Source of the DNA: a bacterium | GTDB taxonomy: Bacteria > BMS3Abin14 | Direction: 5' to 3' | Length of the DNA stretch: 9,522 bases | NCBI GenBank assembly: GCA_022865845.1 | Contig: JALHUC010000060.1 | Location: 1-9,522 of the forward strand | Shown: positions 1-7,478 of the stretch, in pieces | How the letters are laid out: each line of letters opens with the position of its first letter | Numbering within the stretch: position 1 is the stretch's first letter | The notes under the pieces: model-generated | The model's database searches: none | What the model was told of the DNA's origin: nothing | Seen by the model: only the letters and a program-made list of their open reading frames with translations | Translations under genes and position numbers: made by a program

Positions 1-111
1 AACGATCTCAAATACCGCCTCCATGACACCTTCGGGTACCGTCTCCCCGCGGGTCTCGAGAGAGGAGATAACAGCCTCGAAGTCGGGATCATCGTATCTG
101 ACTATTTTCAA
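1..111 (-). CDS. hisD: histidinol dehydrogenase, N-terminal 37 codons (partial)
   Basis: HisD carries out the last two steps of histidine synthesis, oxidising L-histidinol to L-histidine with NAD+ and zinc. Only the first 37 codons are in the window, and the gene runs off the left edge. The start of the protein reads (M)KIVRYDDPDFEAVISSL, matching the usual HisD N-terminus (K-I-hydrophobic, then an acidic D-P-D-F-E stretch followed by a short helix). No ATG is available in frame. I chose a TTG at 111-109 because an AAGGAGG ribosome binding site lies 6 nt upstream of it. It follows hisG by 66 nt, and that gap holds octamer repeats. The active site lies outside the window, so identity rests on the N-terminus and on the hisG-hisD context. 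Confidence 0.8.
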   Translation of the reverse strand, partial: MKIVRYDDPDFEAVISSLETRGETVPEGVMEAVFEIV

Positions 112-139
112 TGCTGCCCTCCTTCTCGTGCAGGCAAAT

Positions 140-219
140 GACGCGGCGACGCGGTGAAGGGGAGACGCGGAGAGAAGTCATTTTCCCCGTGTCCTCGTGT
201 CCCCGTGTCCCCGTGTCTC
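140..219. repeat. opposed octamer repeat arrays at the hisG 3' end
   Basis: On the plus strand the left array (140-179) is built from 8-nt words related to GACGCGGC (140-147, 148-155, 164-171, with a degenerate word between). The right array (185-219) is CCCCGTGT, CCTCGTGT, CCCCGTGT, CCCCGTGT and a partial unit. The two arrays are roughly inverse-complementary (GACGCGG against CCGTGTC, one wobble), so they could fold into a hairpin spanning the hisG stop codon at 178-180. The right array lies inside hisG and encodes residues 214 to about 224. The left array lies in the hisG-hisD gap. The periodicity is seen directly. Hairpin formation and any effect on hisD expression are inference. Confidence 0.75.
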
Positions 220-858
220 AAGTTGTTCCCTGATCGCCTCTATGATCGGGACCAGCCGATCCGCCTTTATCTTCATGCTGGCCCGGTTGACTACCAGGCG
301 CGCCGTTACCTCCATCACATCCTGAACTTCCACGAGGTTATTCTGCCGCAGGGTCTCCCCTGTGGAAACCAGATCGACGATGCGGTCAGCCAGGCCTACA
401 AGGGGGGCAAGCTCGATGGAACCGTACAGAGGGATTATCTCGATCTGCTCTCCCAGAGAAGCAAAATGCCGCTGGGCGATATAAGGGTATTTCGTGGCTA
501 CCCGTGTATGTCCCCATCCCGATGTGGCGCCAGGTTCAAGTGTAGCTGCCGGCTGGGCAACAACGATGCGGCAGTATCCGAACCCCAGGTCGAGCGGTTC
601 TAAAATGTTCCTTTTGGATTCCATCAGAACATCCTTGCCGACGATCCCCATATCGGCCGCGCCGTAATCGACATAGGTTGGAAGATCCTTGTCCCGTATG
701 ATCAGAAACCTTGCGGAGCCATCCTCGGAAGGGACAAGAAGCCTGCGCGTGGTGGACAGGTCTTCCTCTGCCCTTAACCCCACCTCGGATAGGACTCTGA
801 CACAATCCGGCATCAGCCGGCCCTTGGGTAGAGCTATCGTGATAGCGTTCTTATCCAC
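178..858 (-). CDS. hisG: ATP phosphoribosyltransferase, short (HisG-S) form
   Basis: HisG condenses ATP and PRPP in the first committed step of histidine synthesis. The 226-residue product has the short-form fold: ALPKGRL near the N-terminus (residues 9-15), YGAADMGIVGKD in the middle and the PRPP loop DLVSTGETLRQNNL at 162-175. The C-terminal regulatory domain of long HisG is absent, so the family rule is that it needs HisZ, which is not in this window. I chose the GTG at 858-856, which has GGAGG 5 nt upstream and follows the murA frame with an 8-base overlap (murA stop TAA at 853-851). An upstream ATG at 912 would add 18 unrelated residues. Oddity: the last 12 residues (TRGHGDTRTRGK) come from an octamer DNA repeat and are not family sequence. 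Confidence 0.93.
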   Translation of the reverse strand: MDKNAITIALPKGRLMPDCVRVLSEVGLRAEEDLSTTRRLLVPSEDGSARFLIIRDKDLPTYVDYGAADMGIVGKDVLMESKRNILEPLDLGFGYCRIVVAQPAATLEPGATSGWGHTRVATKYPYIAQRHFASLGEQIEIIPLYGSIELAPLVGLADRIVDLVSTGETLRQNNLVEVQDVMEVTARLVVNRASMKIKADRLVPIIEAIREQLETRGHGDTRTRGK

Positions 859-2110
859 CGGTCCTCCAGATACGGCCACCAAGAGAGGCCAGCTTCTCAT
901 CGAGCTTCTCATAGCCCCTGTCCAGATGGTAGATCCGTGAGATCTCGGTCACACCCTCGGAAGCTCCAAGGCCTGCCAGAACCAGGGAGGCGCTGGCGCG
1001 CAGATCCGTAGCCATGACCGGGGCGCCCGACAATCCTTTCACACCCCGTATCACTGCCCTGCGCTCGGACAGGGTGACATCCGCACCCATGCGGCACAGC
1101 TCCGGAACGTGCATGAACCTATGCTCAAAAATGGTCTCCATAACCGTGGAGATCCCATCGGAGAGTGTCATGAGAGCCATGAACTGAGCCTGCATGTCGG
1201 TTGGGAACCCGGGATAAGGGTCCGTGATAATATCCACGGCACTGTTTCGCCCTTCACCGGCGGCACGGATCCAGTCCTTCCCCTTGTCTATTACAATGCC
1301 CGCCTTTTCCATCCTTTCAATCACTGCCTTAAGGTGGCCAGGGACGCACTTCAAAATGGTGACATCTCCGCCAGTTATGCCTGCGGCGGCAATGTAGGTT
1401 CCGATTTCAATGCGATCAGGCATCACCCTGTAGGTCGCTGGTACAAGGGAGGTGACACCTGTTACCCGGATCTCCCCGGTGCCCGCCCCCTCGATCCTGG
1501 CTCCCATGGAGTTAAGGGCATCGGCAAGGTCGGCTATCTCAGGCTCCATGGCAGCATTGATCATGGTCGTTTCCCCATCTGCCAGAACAGCCGCCATCAT
1601 TATGTTTTCTGTCCCGGTTACAGTGGGAGCTTCGAACAGGATCTCGGCACCCTTCAACCGGTCGGCCTGAGCTACCACGTAGCCGTGCTCAAGCCAGACT
1701 GTGGCGCCCATGGCCTCAAGAGCTTCTATGTGACGGTTGATGGGCCTGGCGCCGATGGCGCACCCACCCGGCTGGGAAACCCTGGCTCGGCCGAAACGGG
1801 CCACGAGGGGGCCCAGGACGAGGACAGATGCCCTCATCGTCTTTACCAGATCGTAAGGAGCATCCCACATGTCCGCCGAGGATGCGTCAAGGGAAATGGT
1901 GCCGTTCTCACCCTGGCAGCGAACCCCCAGGTGTTCTAAAAGGCGCCGCATGGTCATCACATCTCTCAGTCCTGGAACGTTCTCAAGGATCAGCTCGCCA
2001 GACAGCAGAAGTGACGCGGCCATTAACGGCAGAGCAGCGTTTTTCGCACCGCTTGCGGTAACCTCCCCCCTGAGAGGGACTCCGCCCTCAATGATGACGC
2101 GCTCAGGCAT
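851..2110 (-). CDS. murA: UDP-N-acetylglucosamine 1-carboxyvinyltransferase
   Basis: MurA transfers enolpyruvate from PEP to UDP-GlcNAc, the first committed step of peptidoglycan precursor synthesis in the cytosol. The 419-residue length is normal. Visible landmarks are the substrate lysine and asparagine in GAKNAALPL (K23, N24), the catalytic cysteine loop SQPGGCAIGARP with Cys117 (the residue alkylated by fosfomycin; cysteine is present, so no intrinsic resistance by Cys-to-Asp change is seen), the catalytic aspartate in FPTDMQAQ (D305), and DRGYE near 397-401. The ATG at 2110 overlaps the end of prmC by 8 bases (ATGCCTGA), with a purine-rich GAAGGGAAAGAAG stretch upstream as a weak ribosome binding site, so coupling to prmC is likely. 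The next gene, hisG, overlaps its stop. Pairing of murA with hisG and hisD recurs in several bacterial groups. Confidence 0.97.
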   Translation of the reverse strand: MPERVIIEGGVPLRGEVTASGAKNAALPLMAASLLLSGELILENVPGLRDVMTMRRLLEHLGVRCQGENGTISLDASSADMWDAPYDLVKTMRASVLVLGPLVARFGRARVSQPGGCAIGARPINRHIEALEAMGATVWLEHGYVVAQADRLKGAEILFEAPTVTGTENIMMAAVLADGETTMINAAMEPEIADLADALNSMGARIEGAGTGEIRVTGVTSLVPATYRVMPDRIEIGTYIAAAGITGGDVTILKCVPGHLKAVIERMEKAGIVIDKGKDWIRAAGEGRNSAVDIITDPYPGFPTDMQAQFMALMTLSDGISTVMETIFEHRFMHVPELCRMGADVTLSERRAVIRGVKGLSGAPVMATDLRASASLVLAGLGASEGVTEISRIYHLDRGYEKLDEKLASLGGRIWRTGG

Positions 2111-2978
2111 TTTTCTTCTTTCCCTTCACGACCCTGCCTGTTCCGGCAAGATCATTTATAATCTCGACATCCGCATACCCCGCCTGATGGAAGATCCCGG
2201 CCACAACTCCCGCCTGCCCTGCGCCTACTTCCACCATCAGGCTCCCACCAGCGCACAGAAGCTCCAGGGAGCGCTCAGCAAGGGGAGGATAGTACTCTGT
2301 GCCGTCAGGGCCGGAGACCAGGGACATTATCGGATCGCCCAGGCGCACCTCTTCTTGAAGGCTATCGAACTGGGCACGGGGTATGTAAGGCGGGTTTGAG
2401 AGAATGACCTGGAAATTGCCCTCCCCCCTGATTCCATCAAGGAGGTCGGCTTGAATGAAGTTCACCCTTTCCAGCACCAAATGACACGCTGCGTTTCGCC
2501 GGGCAACGGCTAGCGCAGCCATGCTGATATCTGTAGCTGTGACTCGGGATCCAGGAATCTGAGCGGCCACAGTTACGGCAATAGCCCCGGAACCGGTGCC
2601 GATGTCCAGCACGGCGGGGTTCCCCTCCAGACTCTCCAGACAGCTGATCGCCTGTTCTACCAGGATCTCGGTTTCAGGCCTTGGATCCAGCACTGCGCTG
2701 GTGATATGAAAACTCCTGGAATAGAACTCCCTGGCTCCTACAAGCCGACTGACAGCTACCCGCCCGCAACGCTTCCGGACCAGGGCGCTGTACAGTTCAG
2801 TTTCGGAAGGCTTCAGGGTGGACCCTCTGTCCAGCAGTACCGTGGCAGGCAGCTCCCCGGTGACATATCCGAGAAGGACAGCGGCGTCAAGAGCGGGACT
2901 CTCGATGCCGGCCTCCTTCATGGCCGCCACCCCATCCCTGAAGGCCGCGCCCCTCTGGACATCGGACGCAGGGTCCAT
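2103..2978 (-). CDS. prmC: release factor glutamine methyltransferase
   Basis: PrmC (HemK family) uses S-adenosylmethionine to N5-methylate the glutamine of the GGQ motif in class I release factors; its substrate RF1 is encoded immediately upstream. The 291-residue protein has an N-terminal helical substrate-binding domain (about 1-95), a linker with DPRPETE (98-104), the SAM-binding motif DIGTGSGAIAV (125-135), and the catalytic NPPY motif (195-198) that holds the target glutamine amide. I chose the ATG at 2978, which has a strong GGAGGTGG site 6 nt upstream and starts 1 nt after the prfA stop. Longer readings into prfA give only out-of-frame prfA sequence. The C-terminus is lysine-rich (GKKKNA). 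The gene then overlaps murA by 8 bases. Confidence 0.96.
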   Translation of the reverse strand: MDPASDVQRGAAFRDGVAAMKEAGIESPALDAAVLLGYVTGELPATVLLDRGSTLKPSETELYSALVRKRCGRVAVSRLVGAREFYSRSFHITSAVLDPRPETEILVEQAISCLESLEGNPAVLDIGTGSGAIAVTVAAQIPGSRVTATDISMAALAVARRNAACHLVLERVNFIQADLLDGIRGEGNFQVILSNPPYIPRAQFDSLQEEVRLGDPIMSLVSGPDGTEYYPPLAERSLELLCAGGSLMVEVGAGQAGVVAGIFHQAGYADVEIINDLAGTGRVVKGKKKNA

Positions 2979-2979
2979 C

Positions 2980-4062
2980 TCAGGCCACCTCCATGGATTT
3001 GAGCTGCTCGGCCTGGTTCGAGGCCATGAGGGCCTCGGTGATCTCATCCAGGTCACCATCCATTATCGCTTCAAGCTTGTAGAGGGTGAGGTTGATCCTG
3101 TGGTCTGAAACCCGACCTTGCGGGAAATTATAGGTCCGGATTCGCTCACTCCTGTCCCCGGAACCAACCATGCTGCGGCGCATACCGTCCAGCTTGGTCT
3201 GGCTTTCCTCCTCCTCCTTCTGCAAAAGCCTGGCATAGAGGACTTTCAGCGCTTTAGCCTTGTTCTTGTGCTGGGACTTCTCATCCTGGCACGAGACCAC
3301 AAGCCCCGTGGGGATGTGGGTTACGCGGATCGCTGAATCTGTGGTGTTCACGTGCTGCCCGCCGCTTCCGGTAGCCCTGAAGGTGTCAATGCGCAGGTCC
3401 TCGGCCTTAACCTGCACCTCCACCTCGTCCGCCTCGGGCATAACCACAACGCTCACCGCGGAGGTGTGAATGCGGCCCGAAGACTCTGTTTCGGGAACCC
3501 GCTGGACCCGGTGTATCCCCCCATCGAACTTGAGGTAACGGTACACCTTTTCACCTTTGATGAGCAGGGTCGCGTCCTTGTAGCCGCCCACCTCCGTCGG
3601 GCTGGTGCTTAAAAATTCCCACTTCCACCCTTTGCGCTCTGCATAACGCGTATACATCCGCACCAGGTCGCCCACGAAGAGAGAGGCCTCATCGCCCCCT
3701 GTGCCAGCGCGCACCTCGACGATGGTATTCTTGTCGTCCATGGGGTCCTGGGGCAGCAACAGAGCCTGCAGCTTTTCTTCCAGACCTGCCATCCTGGATT
3801 GAAGGGTGTCCTTTTCCTCCCGGATCATGCTCAGAACCTCGTCGTCCTTTTCCTCCCGGAGCATGGCCTCCACTTCAACTAGTTGAGATTCCAGGCCTCT
3901 GTGGTTCCGATATGCGTTTACTATGGGGGTCAGATCCGAGTGTTCTTTGGCGAATTTCCGCAGCTTGTCCTGCTTGCTGACGACTTCGGGGTCGCTCAGC
4001 AGCCTTCCCAGCTCTTCGAACCTTCCCTCCACCTGGCTTAGCCGGCTCATCCACCAGCTCAT
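2980..4062 (-). CDS. prfA: peptide chain release factor 1
   Basis: RF1 recognises UAA and UAG stop codons on the ribosome and triggers peptide release. The 360-residue length is normal. The stop-codon recognition motif appears as PET at 190-192 in QRVPETESSGRIHTS (a known variant of P-x-T), and the catalytic GGQ is at 234-236 in GSGGQHVNTTDSAIR, the site that PrmC would methylate. The N-terminal half is a long helical domain. The ATG at 4062 overlaps the upstream stop by 4 bases (ATGA); a second in-frame ATG at 4050 (residue 5) is a possible alternative, as family alignment does not clearly decide between them. Inside the helical domain a 17-bp direct repeat encodes REEKD twice, 12 residues apart. 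The next gene, prmC, begins 1 nt after the stop. Confidence 0.97.
   Translation of the reverse strand: MSWWMSRLSQVEGRFEELGRLLSDPEVVSKQDKLRKFAKEHSDLTPIVNAYRNHRGLESQLVEVEAMLREEKDDEVLSMIREEKDTLQSRMAGLEEKLQALLLPQDPMDDKNTIVEVRAGTGGDEASLFVGDLVRMYTRYAERKGWKWEFLSTSPTEVGGYKDATLLIKGEKVYRYLKFDGGIHRVQRVPETESSGRIHTSAVSVVVMPEADEVEVQVKAEDLRIDTFRATGSGGQHVNTTDSAIRVTHIPTGLVVSCQDEKSQHKNKAKALKVLYARLLQKEEEESQTKLDGMRRSMVGSGDRSERIRTYNFPQGRVSDHRINLTLYKLEAIMDGDLDEITEALMASNQAEQLKSMEVA
3808..3860. repeat. 17-bp direct repeat, 36-bp offset, inside prfA
   Basis: The 17-mer GTCCTTTTCCTCCCGGA occurs at 3808-3824 and again at 3844-3860 on the plus strand. Both copies are in the prfA reading frame and encode REEKD at residues 69-73 and 81-85 of the N-terminal helical domain. 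The offset is exactly 12 codons. This may be a small in-frame duplication or local codon-use coincidence in a charged helix. Identity over all 17 bases, including third positions, favours a duplication, but this is inference. Confidence 0.6.
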
Positions 4063-4958
4063 TGTTCCAGTTCCCTCTCAGCTGCCAGAGCTTCCCTGAG
4101 TGCCACCAGGGCAACCTCTATCTGGTCATCAGTTGGATGCCGCGTCGTAAGTCTCTGCATCGCCAGGCCGGGAACCAGAATAAGTTTAAAAACAGAAACA
4201 TCCCGGTAGCGATCCCCTAATTTCAACACCTCGTAGGAAAGACCTGCGATCAGCGGTATCAGTACCACTCGTGCCAGAGCTTTGGCCCACAAGGGCCAGA
4301 CCTGCGGGATCTGCGCGAAAACGACTATTGAAAGCACCATGACGATGATCAGGAAGCTGGTCCCGCATCGGGGGTGCATGGGGCTGTGCTTTTTCGCATT
4401 TTCTACTGTCAGCTCTTCTCCGGCCTCCAGGGCGTAGATGCTCATGTGCTCAGCACCATGATACTGGAAAACCCTCCGGATATCCCTGGCCATGGTAATG
4501 GCTGCCAGGTACAGGAAGAACACCACCAGCCTCAGGATCCCGTCCACCGTGTTGAAGGCCCACTGCCCCGCAACCCAGGTAAAATAGGTTTCCATCCATC
4601 GTGTGGCCCAGAGGGGGAGGAGGAGGAAGAGGAAAACAGCAAGACCCAAGGCTGCGGCAATTGTGCCAGCCATAGCCCACGGTCCGATCTCGCCTTCATC
4701 CTCTTCCAGAGCTTCCTGGGCACTGTAGTTAAGCGCCCTTATCCCTAACAGGAGCGTTCCAAAGAGGGATACGGTGCCCCTTAAAACAGGCCACTTGAGA
4801 AAGGCCCAACGGTCAGAAAGGAGATTCAGCTTCTCCTTCATCACGGTGATCTCGCCGGTTGGCTTTCTCACGGCTACCGTCATGGTTCTGGGGGCTCTCA
4901 TCATAACCCCCTCGATCACGGCCTGGCCGCCAATTTTGTGTTCGCGCTGCTTCGACAA
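4059..4958 (-). CDS. DUF1385 / YqhQ-family membrane protein
   Basis: This belongs to the conserved DUF1385 (YqhQ) family, whose biochemical role is not settled; a metal-dependent enzyme has been suggested from conserved His/Cys residues. The 299-residue product opens with the family signature IGGQAVIEGVMMR (residues 9-21). It has hydrophobic segments at about 94-117, 141-157, 201-219 and 229-247, and between the second and third the conserved FQYHGAEH (164-171) and HPRCGTSF (195-202) motifs. RHPTDDQIEVA (273-283) near the C-terminus is also typical. I chose a TTG start at 4958 because AAGGAGG lies 9 nt upstream; the ATG at 4985 has no such site and would place the AAGGAGG inside the coding region. 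Its stop overlaps the prfA start (ATGA), and the family is commonly next to rpmE, prfA and prmC, suggesting a translation-linked or envelope role. Confidence 0.9.
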   Translation of the reverse strand: MSKQREHKIGGQAVIEGVMMRAPRTMTVAVRKPTGEITVMKEKLNLLSDRWAFLKWPVLRGTVSLFGTLLLGIRALNYSAQEALEEDEGEIGPWAMAGTIAAALGLAVFLFLLLPLWATRWMETYFTWVAGQWAFNTVDGILRLVVFFLYLAAITMARDIRRVFQYHGAEHMSIYALEAGEELTVENAKKHSPMHPRCGTSFLIIVMVLSIVVFAQIPQVWPLWAKALARVVLIPLIAGLSYEVLKLGDRYRDVSVFKLILVPGLAMQRLTTRHPTDDQIEVALVALREALAAERELEQ

Positions 4959-4972
4959 TTTTAAAACCCTCC

Positions 4973-5341
4973 TTAGCACACACATTGCTTTGAAACGGGG
5001 ATGGGGGCCATGGTGGAGACGGGATAAAGTCTACTCCATTTCACAGTTTCCCACACCATCCCTTTTTCCTGTTTGCCGTCTCCAACGCCATGTCTCAGTC
5101 GCACCGGTTGGCCGACCGCTATAGTGTAAACACACTCAAACCTGAGGCTTAAGGGCACTGATTCCAGTAGTGAGGGGGGTTCCAAGAAGGAGGCCCTGGA
5201 CGGATGCCTGTCGCAACCGCATATGTCCAGTGCCTTTTGAAAGTCCGATTTGCCGAGGAATGAAGCGCACAAGCCGGCCGCTCGGACGACTACCCCTTGA
5301 GATTCAGGGGTGCAGGTAAGAAGTCTAACCTTGGCGCCCAC
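4973..5341 (-). pseudogene. probable decayed thyX (flavin-dependent thymidylate synthase) remnant
   Basis: A 122-codon open frame (GTG at 5341) fills the space between rpmE and the DUF1385 gene but lacks a convincing ribosome binding site. Its start, KVRLLTCTPE then VVVRAAGLCAS and LGKSDFQKALD, matches the general pattern of the ThyX N-terminus (V-x-L-L-x-x-T-P, then A-A-x-L-C-x-S). Further on, RHPSRASF recalls the ThyX stretch GHxSxLEHASF with four residues missing, and GQPVRLRHG recalls the signature HQLVRHRxA with the key histidine lost. After that all similarity ends, and the C-terminal half of a normal protein of more than 200 residues is absent. I read this as an in-frame-eroded thyX. 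The alternative is a short lineage-specific gene or no gene at all. The ThyX link is my own pattern match, not a search result. Confidence 0.45.
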
Positions 5342-5347
5342 AGCATA

Positions 5348-5548
5348 TTATTTCTGCTCGTATCGCCTCTTGAACTTCTCGATCCGACCGGCCGCGTCTA
5401 CCAGCTTCTGCTTGCCGGTATAGAACGGATGGCAATTAGAGCAGATATCTACGGTCTTGCTGTCAATGGTGGAGCCGGTCTCGTAGGAAGCGCCACAGGC
5501 ACATTTAAAGGTAGTCTCTTTGTATTCAGGGTGCAGCTCTTTTTTCAT
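5348..5548 (-). CDS. rpmE: 50S ribosomal protein L31, zinc-binding form
   Basis: L31 bridges the two ribosomal subunits near the central protuberance. The 66-residue protein has the four zinc-ligand cysteines of the C+ form: CAC at 16-18 and CSNC at 36-39, followed by [12 protein letters not shown], a family hallmark. The ATG at 5548 is chosen because AAGGAGTGG lies 5 nt upstream; a GTG at 5557 would fall on that ribosome binding site. The gene sits 310 nt after rho and has its own candidate promoter within an inverted repeat. In bacteria with both forms, zinc-binding L31 can be replaced by a C- paralogue when zinc is scarce. Whether this genome has one cannot be seen here. Confidence 0.96.
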   Translation of the reverse strand: MKKELHPEYKETTFKCACGASYETGSTIDSKTVDICSNCHPFYTGKQKLVDAAGRIEKFKRRYEQK

Positions 5549-5588
5549 CAGTACCACTCCTTGCTTCTATAGTCTTAAAAGAACAGAA

Positions 5589-5618
5589 ATTATTAACACA
5601 GAAGCCTGCTTATGGCAA
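5589..5618 (-). promoter_or_regulatory. candidate sigma-70 promoter for rpmE
   Basis: On the minus strand TTGCCA (5618-5613) and AATAAT (5594-5589) each match the sigma-70 consensus at five of six bases with an 18-nt spacer. This would start transcription near 5582, about 35 nt before the rpmE ATG. The spacer between the boxes is largely one arm of the 12-bp inverted repeat 5595-5641. Confidence 0.45.
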
Positions 5619-5641
5619 ATTCGAATGACGGCTTCTGTGTT
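5595..5641. repeat. perfect 12-bp inverted repeat upstream of rpmE
   Basis: AACACAGAAGCC at 5595-5606 is the exact reverse complement of 5630-5641, with a 23-nt loop that itself contains the palindrome ATTCGAAT (5619-5626). On the minus strand the repeat is followed by a moderately T-rich stretch (5594-5574). It could be the stem of a terminator for rho read-through, an rpmE leader structure, or a pair of operator half-sites: one arm occupies the spacer of the candidate rpmE promoter and the other lies just upstream of its -35. Sequence alone does not decide between these. Confidence 0.65.
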
Positions 5642-5643
5642 GA

Positions 5644-5714
5644 GTGTCTGGCGTCAAAAATTCAGCGTTTAGGTGTCTAGGGTCTGAAATTCAGTGTCTA
5701 GTATCTAGTGTCTA
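5644..5714. repeat. heptamer repeat array (GTGTCTA type)
   Basis: Read on the plus strand, the region divides cleanly into 7-nt words: GTGTCTG, GCGTCAA, AAATTCA, GCGTTTA, one extra G at 5672, GTGTCTA, GGGTCTG, AAATTCA, GTGTCTA, GTATCTA, GTGTCTA. There is a higher-order unit of four words (28 nt): 5644-5671 and 5673-5700, with AAATTCA at the third place of each. It lies in the rho-rpmE spacer and has no coding potential that I can support. Confidence 0.75.
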
Positions 5715-5806
5715 GCAAAGCAATGTACGATCTAGCTTCAGCTCAAATGATGTTTCCAGGGCGCCGAGAAAGGTTCAGATGCAAGGCCAGAGTCTGCTTT
5801 TTTAAA

Positions 5807-5841
5807 ACTTGGAACTTGGAACTCGGAACCTGGAACTGTGA
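5807..5841. repeat. heptamer repeat array (ACTTGGA type)
   Basis: Five consecutive 7-nt words on the plus strand: ACTTGGA, ACTTGGA, ACTCGGA, ACCTGGA and a decayed ACTGTGA. The array abuts the hairpin at the rho stop codon and overlaps its outer edge by 4 nt. Between this array and the GTGTCTA array (5715-5806) I see no gene and no further clear repeat. Confidence 0.8.
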
Positions 5842-5858
5842 ATAACGGCCCATGGCCG

Positions 5859-5866
<8 letters not shown>
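5838..5866 (-). terminator. perfect 13-bp hairpin containing the rho stop codon
   Basis: GTGAATAACGGCC (5838-5850) is the exact reverse complement of 5854-5866, leaving a 3-nt loop. On the minus strand the first arm carries the last codons and the TAA stop of rho (5861-5859). A stem of this quality at a gene end suggests a transcription terminator or an mRNA 3' end. However, the following sequence is C/A-rich with no U tract, so it is not a classical intrinsic terminator. It may act as a 3' stabilising stem or a pause element. The hairpin is seen directly; the role is inference. Confidence 0.5.
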
Positions 5867-7112
<1,246 letters not shown>

Positions 7113-7478
7113 ATTATCCTTAGCTCCTTGTGCTCCCTGTTTGTTGCGGCCTCTCCCAAAGCCGATAAAATATCAAGCACTCACCGGATTATTTCCGGTG
7201 TTGCTCGGGCAGGTAAATGCTTTGGTTCTTCAGGGTGATTAACATGAAGACAATTTCCGGGTTTTTTTAGGGCAACCGTTTCAGGACGGGATGTCGCAGA
7301 TAACCTCTGGAATCTTACGGAATACCTTTCAATGGCCGGGTGTTGGCCGCAGGTTCCTTTGCGGCAGGTGATGGTATCTTCTTAACGTCAAGGGGTAGCG
7401 TTGTCAACCCCTTATTGCGGCTTAAACTGTTGGCGGAATTATTATATTCACGCTGCGATGGAAACATCTCCCCGCCGA
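7113..7478 (-). promoter_or_regulatory. 366-bp intergenic leader upstream of rho with promoter candidates and small hairpins
   Basis: No gene is supported here. On the minus strand there is a TATAAT at 7446-7441 without a good -35, and a consensus TTGACA at 7407-7402 followed after 17 nt by a poor TAAGAA (7384-7379). The TTGACA sits in a small inverted repeat (AAGGGGT 7390-7396 with ACCCCTT 7407-7413). Further down are stems GCCGCA/TGCGGC (7346-7365) and CACCGG/CCGGTG (7182-7200), and a run of seven T (7262-7268, plus strand). If either promoter is used, rho has an untranslated leader of about 260 to 320 nt, long enough for attenuation. Confidence 0.35.

Noticed and set aside
859..912. N-terminal extension of hisG to an ATG at 912
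   Set aside because: The 18 added residues are unlike HisG and overlap murA; the GTG at 858 has a well-placed GGAGG and begins directly before the conserved ALPKGRL region.
1109..1939. A 276-codon open frame on the plus strand
   Set aside because: It lies entirely antisense to murA, whose catalytic motifs are all present, and its translation has no recognisable domain; it is a by-product of codon bias.
4374..4748. A plus-strand open frame with an acidic run
   Set aside because: It is antisense to the membrane segments of the DUF1385 gene; the acidic run is the complement of hydrophobic and proline codons.
5124..5137. Small inverted repeat AGTGT/ACACT inside the thyX-like remnant
   Set aside because: A 5-bp stem is expected by chance and has no associated promoter boxes at proper spacing.
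5574..5606. Classical intrinsic terminator at the 12-bp inverted repeat before rpmE
   Set aside because: The downstream stretch is only moderately T-rich and the 23-nt loop is large, so I kept it as an inverted repeat with several possible roles.
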